A DNA stretch of 64,000 bases from UBA940 sp031548515 (GCA_031548515.1 JAVBRB010000009.1:1-64000); one strand, 5' to 3'. Positions 26,723 through 35,545 are shown, numbered from the stretch's first letter. Made by a program: numbers and translations. Notes: a model not told the origin generated them from the sequence alone.

Positions 26723-27991
26723 ATGAAGAAAATAGATGTGGTTCTGGGCCTCCAATGGGGCGATGAAGGAAAAGGAAAGGTCGTAGACGTTCTAACCCCA
26801 GGCTATCAGGTCGTGGCGCGTTTCCAGGGCGGTCCCAATGCCGGACATACCCTTATATTCGGAGGCGACAAATACGTGCTCCATACCATACCTTCCGGCA
26901 TTTTCCGCGACGGCAGTATAAACATAATAGGTAACGGCGTGGTGATAGACCCGGTGATACTGGCCGGCGAGATTTCCAAACTCGAGGCCGCGAGGGTGGA
27001 AGTACGTTCCAAACTACTGGTATCCAAACGTGCGCACCTCATCCTGCCCACACACCGTATGCTGGATGCGGCTTCGGAAGCCGCCAAAGGCGCGTCGAAG
27101 ATAGGATCCACGCTCAAAGGCATCGGCCCGACCTATATGGACAAGACGGGGCGCAACGGTCTGCGTGTGGGAGACATAATTTCCCCGATGTTCATGGAAC
27201 GCTACAACGCCCTTAAAAGCAAGCACGAAGGCTTGCTGGCGCAGTACGGAGGTTTCGAATACGACATTGCAGAATACGAAAAAGAGTGGATGCAGGGGAT
27301 CGAGGTTCTCCGCAGCCTGCAGCTCATCGAAAGCGAGATCGTGGCCAATGACATGCTCGACCGCGGTGTGAAGGTCCTTGCCGAGGGCGCCCAAGGCTCG
27401 ATGCTCGACATCGACTTCGGAACTTATCCGTTCGTCACATCATCGACCACGCTCTGCGCAGGCGTTTGTACCGGCCTGGGTGTCAATCCCCACCGCATAG
27501 GCGAGGTCTACGGTATATTCAAGGCCTACTGCACCCGCGTAGGCAGCGGTCCGTTCCCCACGGAGCTTTTCGACGCCGATGGTGAAAAGATGCGGGCGAT
27601 AGGACAGGAATTCGGAGCCACCACAGGACGTCCGCGCCGCTGCGGCTGGCTCGACATGGTGGCCCTGAGATATGCCGTTATGATGAACGGCGTCACGAGG
27701 CTCATCATGATGAAGGGCGATGTGCTGAACGAATTCCCAACCCTGAAAGTCTGTGTCGGATATAAAGTCGGCGGTGCGGTGATCAATTATTTTCCATACG
27801 AAACCAACGAGGAGGTCACTCCGGTATACAGGGAATTCAAAGGTTGGAATTGCAGAATCAACGATGTTCGCAAATACGGCGAATTCCCCGCAGAATTCCG
27901 CGAATACGTGGATTTCATAGAGAAAGAAACCGGGGTTCCCGTGACCATCATCTCGGTGGGACCGGACCGCGAGGAAACCGTAATAAGATAG
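26723..27991 (+). CDS. purA: Adenylosuccinate synthetase
   Basis: 422 residues from ATG at 26,723. The frame extends to 26,675, but the promoter and the family start favour this ATG. It makes adenylosuccinate from IMP, aspartate and GTP in the AMP branch of purine synthesis. Markers are the GDEGKGK P-loop-like motif (residues 13-19), NAGHT with the catalytic His, the GIGPTYMDK loop, and the TGRPRRCGWLD GTP/Asp region. It appears monocistronic, with an intergenic repeat region after it. Confidence 0.98.
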   Translation: MKKIDVVLGLQWGDEGKGKVVDVLTPGYQVVARFQGGPNAGHTLIFGGDKYVLHTIPSGIFRDGSINIIGNGVVIDPVILAGEISKLEAARVEVRSKLLVSKRAHLILPTHRMLDAASEAAKGASKIGSTLKGIGPTYMDKTGRNGLRVGDIISPMFMERYNALKSKHEGLLAQYGGFEYDIAEYEKEWMQGIEVLRSLQLIESEIVANDMLDRGVKVLAEGAQGSMLDIDFGTYPFVTSSTTLCAGVCTGLGVNPHRIGEVYGIFKAYCTRVGSGPFPTELFDADGEKMRAIGQEFGATTGRPRRCGWLDMVALRYAVMMNGVTRLIMMKGDVLNEFPTLKVCVGYKVGGAVINYFPYETNEEVTPVYREFKGWNCRINDVRKYGEFPAEFREYVDFIEKETGVPVTIISVGPDREETVIR

Positions 27992-28099
27992 TGTTAACGA
28001 TTAGTGATTAGCGATTGACGGTTAGTGATTAAGGTTTCCGCGTATGCGTCGGACTTCACTAATAACTAATCACTGATAACTAATAGCTGAAAAATTTTT
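27992..28099. repeat. Inverted TTAGTGATTA-type repeat region
   Basis: TTAACGATTAGTGATTAGCGATT at the left is partly complementary to CACTAATAACTAATCACTG at the right, with a short unrelated centre. The same unit in inverted orientation flanks the decayed S23-type gene at 54,541-54,935. No gene lies in it. Confidence 0.55.
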
Positions 28100-28978
28100 A
28101 TGAAAAAAGAGTTCAAAATCGTTGTGCTGGCGAAGCAGGTGCCCGACACCCGCAACGTGGGAAAGGACGCGATGACTCCCGAGGGGACCGTCAACCGTGC
28201 AGCTCTGCCGGCCATTTTCAATCCCGAAGACCTGAACGCACTCGAACAGGCACTCAGGATCAAGGACAAGTTCCCCGGAAGTACCGTTACCGTGCTTTCG
28301 ATGGGACCCCACCGCGCCGCCGAGATCATACGCGACGCAATGTTCCGCGGGGCGGACGGAGGCGTGCTTCTTACCGACCGCAAATTTGCCGGTGCGGATA
28401 CTTTGGCCACCTCCTACGCGCTTGCTTGCGCCGTTAAAAAGATCAAACCCGACATGATCGTAGCAGGACGCCAGGCTATAGACGGCGATACCGCCCAGGT
28501 AGGTTCGCAGGTCGCCGAAAAACTCGGTTGGCCGCAGATCACCTACGCCGAAGAGATCATGGGTATCGAAGGTGGCAAAATGACAGTCAAGCGTCGTCTG
28601 GACAACGGTATCGAAGTGGTGGAATGCCCGCTTCCGCTGGTGGTGACGGTCAACGGTTCGGCCGCAGAGTGCCGTCCGCAGAACGCGCGCCGCATAATGA
28701 AATACAAATACGCCCTCATACCCACCGAGATCGAAGCATGTGCCGGAACCCTCGCAGCCGAACTGGCTCCCAAGTACGGCTACCTGCAGATACAGGAGTG
28801 GGGTGCCGATGCGGTGAACCCCGACGAATCGCAGCTGGGCCTCGCAGGTTCGCCCACCAAGGTCAAGAAGATCGAGAACGTGGTGTTCCAGCTCAAGGAG
28901 TCGAAGTGCCTCTCGTGCTCCGATGACGAAATCAATTCGCTGATAGTCGAACTCCTTGAAACTCACACATTGGGTTAG
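28100..28978 (+). CDS. etfB: Electron transfer flavoprotein beta subunit
   Basis: 292 residues. With EtfA it passes electrons from acyl-CoA dehydrogenases, and it binds AMP and part of the FAD site. The opening KIVVLAKQVPDTRNVG, the segment VLSMGPHRAAEIIRDAM and GADTLATSYAL are typical of the ETF beta fold. The C-terminal part is slightly longer than the usual 255-265 residues. It lies 18 bp upstream of etfA, and an acyl-CoA dehydrogenase gene follows, so the three form a functional group. Confidence 0.96.
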   Translation: MKKEFKIVVLAKQVPDTRNVGKDAMTPEGTVNRAALPAIFNPEDLNALEQALRIKDKFPGSTVTVLSMGPHRAAEIIRDAMFRGADGGVLLTDRKFAGADTLATSYALACAVKKIKPDMIVAGRQAIDGDTAQVGSQVAEKLGWPQITYAEEIMGIEGGKMTVKRRLDNGIEVVECPLPLVVTVNGSAAECRPQNARRIMKYKYALIPTEIEACAGTLAAELAPKYGYLQIQEWGADAVNPDESQLGLAGSPTKVKKIENVVFQLKESKCLSCSDDEINSLIVELLETHTLG

Positions 28979-28996
28979 CAGTAAAACTGAACGAAG

Positions 28997-30016
28997 ATGA
29001 ACAATTTATTCGTATATATAGAGACGGAGGGCGGCAAGGTCGCCGACGTCAGCCTCGAACTTCTCACCAAGGGCCGCGAACTGGCCGACACACTCGGCTG
29101 CAAGCTCGAGGCGGTGCTGATCGGGGACAAAGTTTCGGGACTCGAGAAGGAACTCGCGAAATATGGTACCGATACCGTGTGGATGGCCGAAGGCAAAGAG
29201 CTTTCGCCTTACCAGACGCTTCCCCATACCGCCATAATGTGCGGCCTTATAGAGCAGGAAAAACCGCAGATCGCACTCATGGGAGCGACTCCAGTCGGCC
29301 GCGACCTGGGTCCGCGCGTATCTTCGGCCATGCACAGCGGCCTCACTGCCGACTGCACCAGCCTCGTCATCGGCGACCACAGCGACCCCAAAACTAAGAC
29401 CGACTATAAGAACTTGCTCTACCAGATACGTCCGGCTTTCGGCGGCAACATCATCGCCACCATCATCAACCCCGACTGCCGTCCTCAGATGGCCACGGTG
29501 CGCGAGGGCGTGATGAAGAAGGAATATGCCAAAAAACCGGGTGCCGGCGAAGTCAAAAACGTCGACTGGAAGAAGATGGTCAAACCCGAGGATTTCGCGA
29601 TGAAGATCATCGAACGCCACATCGAGGAGCGCAAGATCAATATCAAGAACGCCGGTATAATTGTTGCGGGCGGTTACGGTATGGGTTCCAAGGATAACTT
29701 CAAACTCTGCTTCGACCTCGCCGAAACCCTCGGCGGAGAAGTTGGCGCAAGCCGCGCAGCTGTCGACGCCGGGTTTGCGGACCACGCAAGGCAGGTAGGC
29801 CAGACGGGCGTCACGGTCCGTCCGAAACTCTACATCGCCTGCGGCATCTCGGGGCAGATCCAGCACACTGCCGGCATGGACGGCAGCGCCATGATCATCG
29901 CCATCAACAACGACCCCGAAGCGCCGATCAACAAGATCGCGGACTACACCATCATCGGCGACGTCAACGAGGTGATCCCCCGCATGATCAAGTCATATAA
30001 ACAAAACTCGAAGTGA
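28997..30016 (+). CDS. etfA: Electron transfer flavoprotein alpha subunit
   Basis: 339 residues. The FAD-binding C-terminal domain shows the signature PKLYIACGISGQIQHTAGM, followed by IIAINNDPEAPIN and ADYTIIGDVNEVIP. The N-terminal domain is the ETF alpha/beta-type fold (GRELADTLGCKLEAVLIG). It is cotranscribed with etfB (18 bp gap). The dehydrogenase follows after a 155-bp repeat-containing gap. Confidence 0.97.
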   Translation: MNNLFVYIETEGGKVADVSLELLTKGRELADTLGCKLEAVLIGDKVSGLEKELAKYGTDTVWMAEGKELSPYQTLPHTAIMCGLIEQEKPQIALMGATPVGRDLGPRVSSAMHSGLTADCTSLVIGDHSDPKTKTDYKNLLYQIRPAFGGNIIATIINPDCRPQMATVREGVMKKEYAKKPGAGEVKNVDWKKMVKPEDFAMKIIERHIEERKINIKNAGIIVAGGYGMGSKDNFKLCFDLAETLGGEVGASRAAVDAGFADHARQVGQTGVTVRPKLYIACGISGQIQHTAGMDGSAMIIAINNDPEAPINKIADYTIIGDVNEVIPRMIKSYKQNSK

Positions 30017-30171
30017 GAAACTGTCTAAATTCCACAAATCCTGCGTTACGCTCGTCGGCAAAATGCTCATTTACGATCAGTAAACTCCGCTTTTGCCGCC
30101 ATCGCAAGCCTTGTATTTGGAAATTTATTTCAGTTTCTGCCCTTTGATTAATTTTTAGACGGTTTTAAGTT
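30017..30171 (+). repeat. Hairpin repeat, copy 3 (between etfA and the acyl-CoA dehydrogenase)
   Basis: GAAACTG at the left pairs with CAGTTTC at the right. AAATTCCACAAAT pairs with ATTTGGAAATTT, and GGCAAAA...TTTAC pairs with GTAAA...TTTTGCC around GATCA. The total hairpin is about 120 bases. The core CTCATTTACG..GTAAACTCCG is shared with copy 1, and CGCAAGCCTTG with copy 2. Confidence 0.65.
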
Positions 30172-31911
30172 ATGGCTAACTTTTTTTTAGATAACAAGGA
30201 CATACAGTTCCAGATGGAGCATCCGCTGATGCGCAAGATCGTGGAGCTGAAGGAACGCGGTTTTGCCGACGCAGGCAAATACGACACCGCTCCCAGGAAC
30301 TTCGAGGACGCTATGGACAACTACCGCCGCGTGATGGAGATCACGGGCGGGGTTTGCGGCGACATCATCGCCCCAAATGCCGAAGAGGTCGACCATACCG
30401 GTCCGCGCGTCGTGGACGACCATGTGGTCTATGCTCCGGGGACGCAAGCCAACCTCGACGCTATCAACGCCGCCGGCCTGGCCGGAATCACACTGCCGCG
30501 CAAATACAATGGGCTGAACTTCCCGCTGGTCTGTTTCGTGATGGCCAATGAGATGGTGGCGCGCGCCGACGCGGGTTTCGAGAACCTGTGGGGGCTGCAG
30601 GACTGCGCCGAAACGCTCAACGAATTCGCAAGCGAGGAGATCAAGATGAAATACCTGCCGTGGGTTTCCGAAGGCGCGACCTGCGCCATGGACCTCACTG
30701 AACCCGACGCCGGTTCCGACCTCGGCGCCGTGATGCTCAAGGCTCACTATGACGAAAAACAGGGCACATGGCTGCTGAACGGCGTGAAGCGCTTCATCAC
30801 CAACGGCGACGGCGACATTTCGCTCGTGCTGGCCCGTACCGAAGATGGCACGAAGGACGCCCGCGGTCTGTCTATGCTCGTTTACGACCGCCGCCACATG
30901 GCTGTCAAAGTGCGCCGCATCGAGAACAAGCACGGTATCAAAGGCTCGCCCACATGCGAACTCGTCTTTACGAACGCCCCGGCAGAACTTGTCGGCGACC
31001 GCAAGATGGGCCTTATCAAATACGTGATGGCGCTGATGAATGCCGCCCGCCTGGGCATCGGCGCGCAGAGCATCGGGCTGTGTGAGGCCGCCTACCGCGA
31101 GGGCCTCAAGTACGCCAACGAGCGCGCGCAGTTCGGCAAGAACATCATAAATTTTCCGGCCGTCTACGAAATGCTCAATAACATGAAGGCCCGCATCGCC
31201 GCCGGACGTGCGCTGCTTTACGAAACCACACGTTTCGTGGAGATGTACAAGCAGTACGAGCACATCGGCCACGAACGCGAGCTGACTGCCGACGAACGCG
31301 CCGAAATGAAATTCTACAACCGTCTGGCCGACGCTTTCACCCCGCTCCAGAAACTGTTCCTGAGCGAATACGCCAATTCTATTTCCTATGACTCGCTTCA
31401 GATACACGGCGGAAGCGGCTACATGAAGGATTACCCAATCGAGCGCATCGTGCGCGACGCCCGCATCACCAACATCTACGAAGGAACCACCCAGCTGCAG
31501 GTCGTAGCCTCCATCAACCATGTCACCAAGGGTACCTACATGCAGCAGATCGAGGCTTATGAATCGGAAAAATATCCAGACGAATTCGCTCCGATCCGCA
31601 GGAAACTGGCCGGAATGAAAGCCAAACTCACGGCTATGGTCGATAAAGTGGACGGGATCGAGGCCGAATACAAAGGCGAAGGGTTCAAGGATTTCCATGC
31701 GCGACGCCTGGTCGAGACCGCCGGTCATATCATCATGACCTGGGTGCTGATGAAGGAAGCCGCCGTGCGTCCTGAAGATTACACGATCCAGTTAAAGACC
31801 TTCGCGAAGATCGCCGAAGCCGAAGTCGCCAGGGCTTTCGAAGCCGTCGATAAATCTTCGTGGGATGATATCGCTCTCTACCGTACTGTTCTGGAAGACA
31901 GTGTGGAATAA
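30172..31911 (+). CDS. Acyl-CoA dehydrogenase
   Basis: 579 residues, an FAD enzyme introducing the alpha-beta double bond in acyl-CoA and using the adjacent EtfAB as acceptor. The N-terminal, beta and C-terminal ACAD domains are all present. The FAD-binding segment AMDLTEPDAGSDL is at about 170, the catalytic-base region QIHGGSGYMKDYPIER and NIYEGTTQLQ (Glu in YEGT) at about 410-445, and an extra C-terminal helical domain completes the protein. The larger size resembles the longer ACAD group (ACAD9/FadE-like). The acyl chain specificity is unknown. Confidence 0.93.
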   Translation: MANFFLDNKDIQFQMEHPLMRKIVELKERGFADAGKYDTAPRNFEDAMDNYRRVMEITGGVCGDIIAPNAEEVDHTGPRVVDDHVVYAPGTQANLDAINAAGLAGITLPRKYNGLNFPLVCFVMANEMVARADAGFENLWGLQDCAETLNEFASEEIKMKYLPWVSEGATCAMDLTEPDAGSDLGAVMLKAHYDEKQGTWLLNGVKRFITNGDGDISLVLARTEDGTKDARGLSMLVYDRRHMAVKVRRIENKHGIKGSPTCELVFTNAPAELVGDRKMGLIKYVMALMNAARLGIGAQSIGLCEAAYREGLKYANERAQFGKNIINFPAVYEMLNNMKARIAAGRALLYETTRFVEMYKQYEHIGHERELTADERAEMKFYNRLADAFTPLQKLFLSEYANSISYDSLQIHGGSGYMKDYPIERIVRDARITNIYEGTTQLQVVASINHVTKGTYMQQIEAYESEKYPDEFAPIRRKLAGMKAKLTAMVDKVDGIEAEYKGEGFKDFHARRLVETAGHIIMTWVLMKEAAVRPEDYTIQLKTFAKIAEAEVARAFEAVDKSSWDDIALYRTVLEDSVE

Positions 31912-31953
31912 GCGCAGACGCTGTTAGGGGCGCATTTTATCGCAATATTTTAT

Positions 31954-31985
31954 GGAAGCCGGGATTCTCCGGCTTCTGTTTTTTA
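31954..31985 (+). terminator. Terminator after the acyl-CoA dehydrogenase gene
   Basis: GGAAGCCGG-GATTCT-CCGGCTTC followed by TGTTTTTTAC is a classic intrinsic terminator. Confidence 0.8.
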
Positions 31986-32001
31986 CTATATTTACAGTCT
32001 G

Positions 32002-32009
32002 TAATTTTG
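32002..32009 (+). promoter_or_regulatory. -7 box just upstream of the TerC-family gene
   Basis: TAATTTTG matches TAnnTTTG and ends only 7 bp before the ATG at 32,017, so the transcript would be leaderless or nearly so. No riboswitch fits in the space available. Confidence 0.4.
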
Positions 32010-32016
32010 TATAAAC

Positions 32017-33063
32017 ATGGAGTCGGAAATAATTTTCATGTGCGGCTTCCTGCTGCTGGTGACGTTGATGCTTGCTGTCGACCTGGGGCTTGTCAACAAA
32101 AAAGACCATGTCGTTTCGTTCAGAGAAGCCCTTGTCTGGACCGGCATCTGGGTAGGTACAGCCCTGCTGTTTTATGTGTTCATACGCTTTCATGCCGAAT
32201 GGATACACGGCATAAATACAATGGAGGAGTTGGCGCATTTCAATGTAAAGTACGGCCATAATATAGATCTCGACCATGCGCTCGGATTCGATGCCAACAT
32301 CGAGATGTACCGCCGGGAGATGTCGCTGGAGTACCTGACAGGCTACCTGATCGAAAAGGCGCTCTCGGTGGACAATATCTTCGTGATGATAATGATATTC
32401 CTCAGTTTCAGGGTAGATCCCAAATACTACCACAAGATACTGTTCTGGGGGATAATAGGAGCGGTCCTGATGCGATTCCTGTTCATCTTCCTTAGTGCGG
32501 CGCTCATACAGCGTTTCGAGTGGATCCTGTGGGTATTCGGTGCGCTGCTTGTCTTCACCGGAGTGAAAATGTTCCTCGAACGGGATAAGAAAGAGGGTCT
32601 GGATATGAAACGGCATCCGGTGGTGAGATTCGTTTCGAAACGGCTCCGCATGACCCGCACCGATTACGGAGGGCGATTCTTCGTCCGGCTGCGCGGCAGG
32701 CGCTACATAACCCCGCTGTTCCTCGTGCTTCTGATAATCGAAGGATCGGACGTGATATTCGCTGTGGACTCGATACCGGCCATATTTTCCGTAACGCTCG
32801 ACCCGTATATAGTATTTTTCTCCAATATTTTCGCCATCCTTGGGCTGAGGTCGCTCTTCTTTGTGCTGAACAGCGTCGTGGATAAGTTCGCCTACCTGAA
32901 GGTCGGACTGGCGGTATTGTTGGTTTTCATCGGTGCCAAGATGTTGCTGCACGGGATTTTCCACGTGGATATAAGTACCACGGCGTCACTGCTGGCGATA
33001 GTCGGGATTTTGGCGGCGAGTGTAGCAGCCTCGCTTATTTTTCCTCCGAAAGCAGTTGCGTAA
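32017..33063 (+). CDS. TerC/Alx-family integral membrane protein
   Basis: 348 residues with about nine hydrophobic helices. The family signatures are acidic residues inside membrane helices: EKALSVDNIFVMIMIFLSF (about 113-131) and IIEGSDVIFAVDSIPAIF (about 245-262). The latter is the conserved DxxFxxDSxxA-type metal-binding motif. Members export manganese or are linked to tellurite resistance. A run of charged residues (about 188-215) forms a cytoplasmic loop. It stands alone between a terminator and a convergent unknown gene. Confidence 0.93.
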   Translation: MESEIIFMCGFLLLVTLMLAVDLGLVNKKDHVVSFREALVWTGIWVGTALLFYVFIRFHAEWIHGINTMEELAHFNVKYGHNIDLDHALGFDANIEMYRREMSLEYLTGYLIEKALSVDNIFVMIMIFLSFRVDPKYYHKILFWGIIGAVLMRFLFIFLSAALIQRFEWILWVFGALLVFTGVKMFLERDKKEGLDMKRHPVVRFVSKRLRMTRTDYGGRFFVRLRGRRYITPLFLVLLIIEGSDVIFAVDSIPAIFSVTLDPYIVFFSNIFAILGLRSLFFVLNSVVDKFAYLKVGLAVLLVFIGAKMLLHGIFHVDISTTASLLAIVGILAASVAASLIFPPKAVA

Positions 33064-33075
33064 GCAGAGCGGGTG

Positions 33076-33480
33076 TCAGCCGAGCGTTTGCTTGACCGTC
33101 AGGCCGCCCCATTGGTTTACATTGCAGGGATGGACTTTTGGTTGGTTGCCGTCGTGCGAAACCGCGAGTTCGATTTCGAAAGGAGGAGAGTCCCTGATCG
33201 CAGCCGAAACAGGGAAAGTATTTGCTGTCACGTAGACATAAATGTCGGCATGGTCGCACGGAGTGGTTTCCAGCACGAGCGGACGCGCTGGGTCGTAATC
33301 TGGCGGAGCCTCGCGCACTTCGGTACCATCGCCCGGTTCGTAAATCTTATCAGTGAGGGTCAGGTAGTCCGATATCCTTCCCTCTGCATCGAAGCATGCT
33401 GCGGTCATAAATACGTTGTACCTCCACCATTCCGGGTATGCGCACTTCACTTCCGCTCTGAATATTTTATTTTTGCTCAT
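33076..33480 (-). CDS. Hypothetical protein
   Basis: 134 residues from MSKNKIFRAEVKCAYPEWW (33,480). The frame opens to 33,579, but the upstream part runs through a fragment of an intergenic repeat. It has no signal peptide or membrane helix. The protein is rich in beta-type segments (VLETTPCDHADIYVYVTAN, PFEIELAVSH) with several Cys, Trp and Asp residues, and ends in WGGLTVKQTLG. I do not recognise a family. Its stop codon is 13 bp from the end of the convergent TerC gene. Codon use looks like the neighbours, so it is probably a real gene. Confidence 0.55.
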   Translation of the reverse strand: MSKNKIFRAEVKCAYPEWWRYNVFMTAACFDAEGRISDYLTLTDKIYEPGDGTEVREAPPDYDPARPLVLETTPCDHADIYVYVTANTFPVSAAIRDSPPFEIELAVSHDGNQPKVHPCNVNQWGGLTVKQTLG

Positions 33481-33564
33481 AATATGATGGCCTGGATTGC
33501 TTCGTTTCGCTCGCGATGACTGGAGGCGATCCCCATGCAAATATATTAAAGTTGAGGGGAAATC

Positions 33565-33595
33565 TTTGTAAATAATCATAAATTATATATCTTTG
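33565..33595 (+). promoter_or_regulatory. Promoter of the DUF177-rpmF-plsX operon
   Basis: TTTG at 33,565-33,568, exactly 19 bp, then TATCTTTG at 33,588-33,595. This is a near-perfect Bacteroidota vegetative promoter. Confidence 0.75.
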
Positions 33596-33634
33596 CACCC
33601 CGCCGAGGTATTCCCTATGGTTGGAAGTAAGACG

Positions 33635-34189
33635 ATGAAACAACGCTACACGATTGCTTACAAGGGATTGGGCCCGGGGACGCACCGCTTTGATTTCCAC
33701 GCCGGCAGCGATCTTTTCACGTCGCATGAAGGAAGCGGAATAAAAGAAGGAGACGTTGATGTTGAGGTCGACCTGGAGAAAAGCGGGTCGATGCTCCGTC
33801 TTGATGTGCGCATGGAGGGAGCGGTAGTCGTTCCGTGCGACAGGTGTCTGGAAGACTGTATGTTGCCGGTGGATTACAGGGGCAGGCTGACAGTGAAATT
33901 TTCCGCAGAGGAACATCCGTTTGAGGGCGATATCCTGTGGGTAAACCCTGTCGACGCGCTTCTGGACTTGGAACAGTACGTATACGAAAGTATCGTCCTG
34001 AGCCTGCCGTACCGCAAAGTACATCCGGAAGATGTCCACGGAGCCCCGCTGTGCAACCCCTCGATGCTTGAACGCTTCCAAATTGTGAGCGAAGAGGAAT
34101 TCGAGAAGCTGACGGCGGAGAAACGTGTCGAAGAGGATCCGCGCTGGGGAAAATTGAAGGGATTGAAAGACGCTGACGATATCTTATAA
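33635..34189 (+). CDS. DUF177 (YceD-like) protein
   Basis: 184 residues from MKQRYTIAYKGLGPGTHRFDF. In-frame ATG codons at 33,593 and 33,617 precede it. The first lies inside the -7 box and the second gives a short extra leader, so 33,635 is preferred. It contains the family's cysteine motif VVPCDRCLEDC and the acidic DLEQYVYESIVLSLPY stretch. DUF177 genes sit before rpmF and plsX in most bacteria and are linked to rRNA maturation or ribosome assembly in some. The same order is kept here. Confidence 0.88.
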   Translation: MKQRYTIAYKGLGPGTHRFDFHAGSDLFTSHEGSGIKEGDVDVEVDLEKSGSMLRLDVRMEGAVVVPCDRCLEDCMLPVDYRGRLTVKFSAEEHPFEGDILWVNPVDALLDLEQYVYESIVLSLPYRKVHPEDVHGAPLCNPSMLERFQIVSEEEFEKLTAEKRVEEDPRWGKLKGLKDADDIL

Positions 34190-34251
34190 AGACGCGTAAT
34201 GGAAGAAGTTTTCCCGATAGATGATAATTATAATTTTAATATAACAAGAAC

Positions 34252-34434
34252 ATGGCACATCCTAAACACAAAGTCTCGTCGACACGCCGGGACAAGAGAA
34301 GAACCCACTACACGGCTGCGGTTCCCACGATATCGACTTGTTCGAACTGCGGTTCGGCTACTCTGTATCACAGGGTCTGCCCCGAGTGCGGTTTCTACAG
34401 GGGTAAACTCGCTATCGAACCGAAAGCCGAGTAA
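34252..34434 (+). CDS. rpmF: 50S ribosomal protein L32
   Basis: 60 residues. The N-terminus MAHPKHKVSSTRRDKRR is the standard L32 opening (PK.K.S..RRD.RR). A zinc ribbon is formed by C30, C33, C43 and C46 (CSNCG...CPECG), so this is the zinc-binding form. It lies between the DUF177 gene and plsX, the canonical position. Confidence 0.98.
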   Translation: MAHPKHKVSSTRRDKRRTHYTAAVPTISTCSNCGSATLYHRVCPECGFYRGKLAIEPKAE

Positions 34435-34461
34435 TCGGAACCCAGCTAAACGGCTACCCGT

Positions 34462-35412
34462 ATGCTTAAGATCGGTGTAGATGCTATGGGAGGCGATTTC
34501 GCCCCTGAAGCGGTTGTCCTGGGGGCCATACGGGCCGTAGGGGAGATGAAGGATGACGTGCGACTGGTGCTGTTCGGCGACGAGTCGGCCATTCGCGCCA
34601 TTATGCAGCGTGAAGGCGTTGCGGCGGATATATTCGATATCGTTCCGGCTACCGAAGTCATCACCATGTCCGACCATCCGGCACAGGCGTTCAACAAGAA
34701 ACCCGATTCGAGCCTAACCATCGGCTTCGGTTGGCTCAAGGCCGGTAAGATCGACGGTTTTGCCAGTGCAGGCAACACGGGCGCGATGCTCGTGGGATCG
34801 ATGTACACTGTCAAGGCCATCGAAGGAATCATCCGTCCGACTATCTCGTCACATATTCCGGTACTTGGAGGTAAGACCGCCCTGCTGCTCGATGTGGGAC
34901 TCAACGTAGACAGCCGTCCCGACGTTCTGGAACAGTATGGGATACTTGGAAGTATTTATGCCGAAAAAGTACTCGGTATAAATAACCCGCGCGTCGGGCT
35001 GCTGAATATCGGCGAGGAGAAGGAAAAAGGCAATCTGACCACCAAGGCGGCGTATGAACTGATGGAAGGCTCTACGAGGTATAACTTTGTGGGCAACGTC
35101 GAAGGCAAGCAGGTTTTCACGGGAGAAATTGCCGATGTAATCGTGTGCGATGGTTTTGTCGGCAATATCGTGCTGAAACTGGCCGAGAGCATGTACGAAA
35201 TAGCCGGGCATCTGGGAATGTCCACCGATAACGAGTTCTACGAAGGCCTCAATTACGAGCATATCGGCGGAACTCCGGTGTTGGGTATAAATGCAGCGGT
35301 CACGGTTGGCCATGGGCGTTCGACGCCGTTGGCTATCAGTAATATGATAATTCAGACGGAGCGTACGGTTCGTTCTGGTTTCGTCAGGCAGATAAAGGAA
35401 ATTCTCGCGTAG
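34462..35412 (+). CDS. plsX: Phosphate acyltransferase PlsX
   Basis: 316 residues. It converts acyl-ACP to acyl phosphate, the first step of the PlsX/PlsY route to phosphatidic acid. Signatures are IGVDAMGGDFAPEAVV at the start, FASAGNTGAML, and the final third VCDGFVGNIVLKLAE. It lies 27 bp after rpmF. The usual following fabH is absent because a tRNA gene and an integrated element come next. Confidence 0.97.
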   Translation: MLKIGVDAMGGDFAPEAVVLGAIRAVGEMKDDVRLVLFGDESAIRAIMQREGVAADIFDIVPATEVITMSDHPAQAFNKKPDSSLTIGFGWLKAGKIDGFASAGNTGAMLVGSMYTVKAIEGIIRPTISSHIPVLGGKTALLLDVGLNVDSRPDVLEQYGILGSIYAEKVLGINNPRVGLLNIGEEKEKGNLTTKAAYELMEGSTRYNFVGNVEGKQVFTGEIADVIVCDGFVGNIVLKLAESMYEIAGHLGMSTDNEFYEGLNYEHIGGTPVLGINAAVTVGHGRSTPLAISNMIIQTERTVRSGFVRQIKEILA

Positions 35413-35423
35413 GCAGGATTCAC

Positions 35424-35495
35424 GGTCTCATAGTTCAAGGGATAGAACGGAAGTTTCCTAAACTTCAGATTCGCGTTCGAGTCGCGGTGAGACTA
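35424..35495 (+). tRNA. tRNA-Arg (anticodon CCU)
   Basis: The cloverleaf can be read directly. The acceptor arm is GGTCTCA with TGAGACT (a single G-T pair). The D arm is GTTC with GAAC. The anticodon arm GAAGT-TTCCTAA-ACTTC has anticodon CCT, the variable loop is 4 nt, and the T arm is TCGCG-TTCGAGT-CGCGG. The discriminator base is A, and CCA is not encoded, as is usual in this phylum. The 3' end (GCGGTGAGACTAC, 35,484-35,496) is duplicated at 47,697-47,709, marking it as an integration site. Confidence 0.93.
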
Positions 35496-35496
35496 C
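35484..35496 (+). repeat. Left attachment core (attL) in tRNA-Arg
   Basis: GCGGTGAGACTAC is the 3' end of the tRNA gene and is identical to the copy at 47,697-47,709. Confidence 0.8.
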
Positions 35497-35498
35497 TT

Positions 35499-35536
35499 AA
35501 ACCCCATTCCAGTTATGATTAGAATGGGGTTTTTTG
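35499..35536 (+). terminator. tRNA-Arg terminator hairpin
   Basis: AAACCCCATTC pairs with GAATGGGGTTT, followed by a T-run. Related hairpins follow the other two att-like sites at 35,683-35,720 and 47,712-47,746. Confidence 0.75.
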
Positions 35537-35545
35537 TTTCAAGGG

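Noticed and set aside
28070..28966. Minus-strand frame opposite etfB
   Set aside because: Overlaps a secure gene and runs into an intergenic repeat.
30187..31728. Minus-strand frame of 513 codons opposite the acyl-CoA dehydrogenase
   Set aside because: Antisense artefact of codon bias. No ribosome-binding site or family features.
31912..32016. Manganese (yybP-ykoY) riboswitch before the TerC-family gene
   Set aside because: The gap holds a terminator and a -7 box 7 bp from the ATG. There is no room for or sign of the riboswitch fold.
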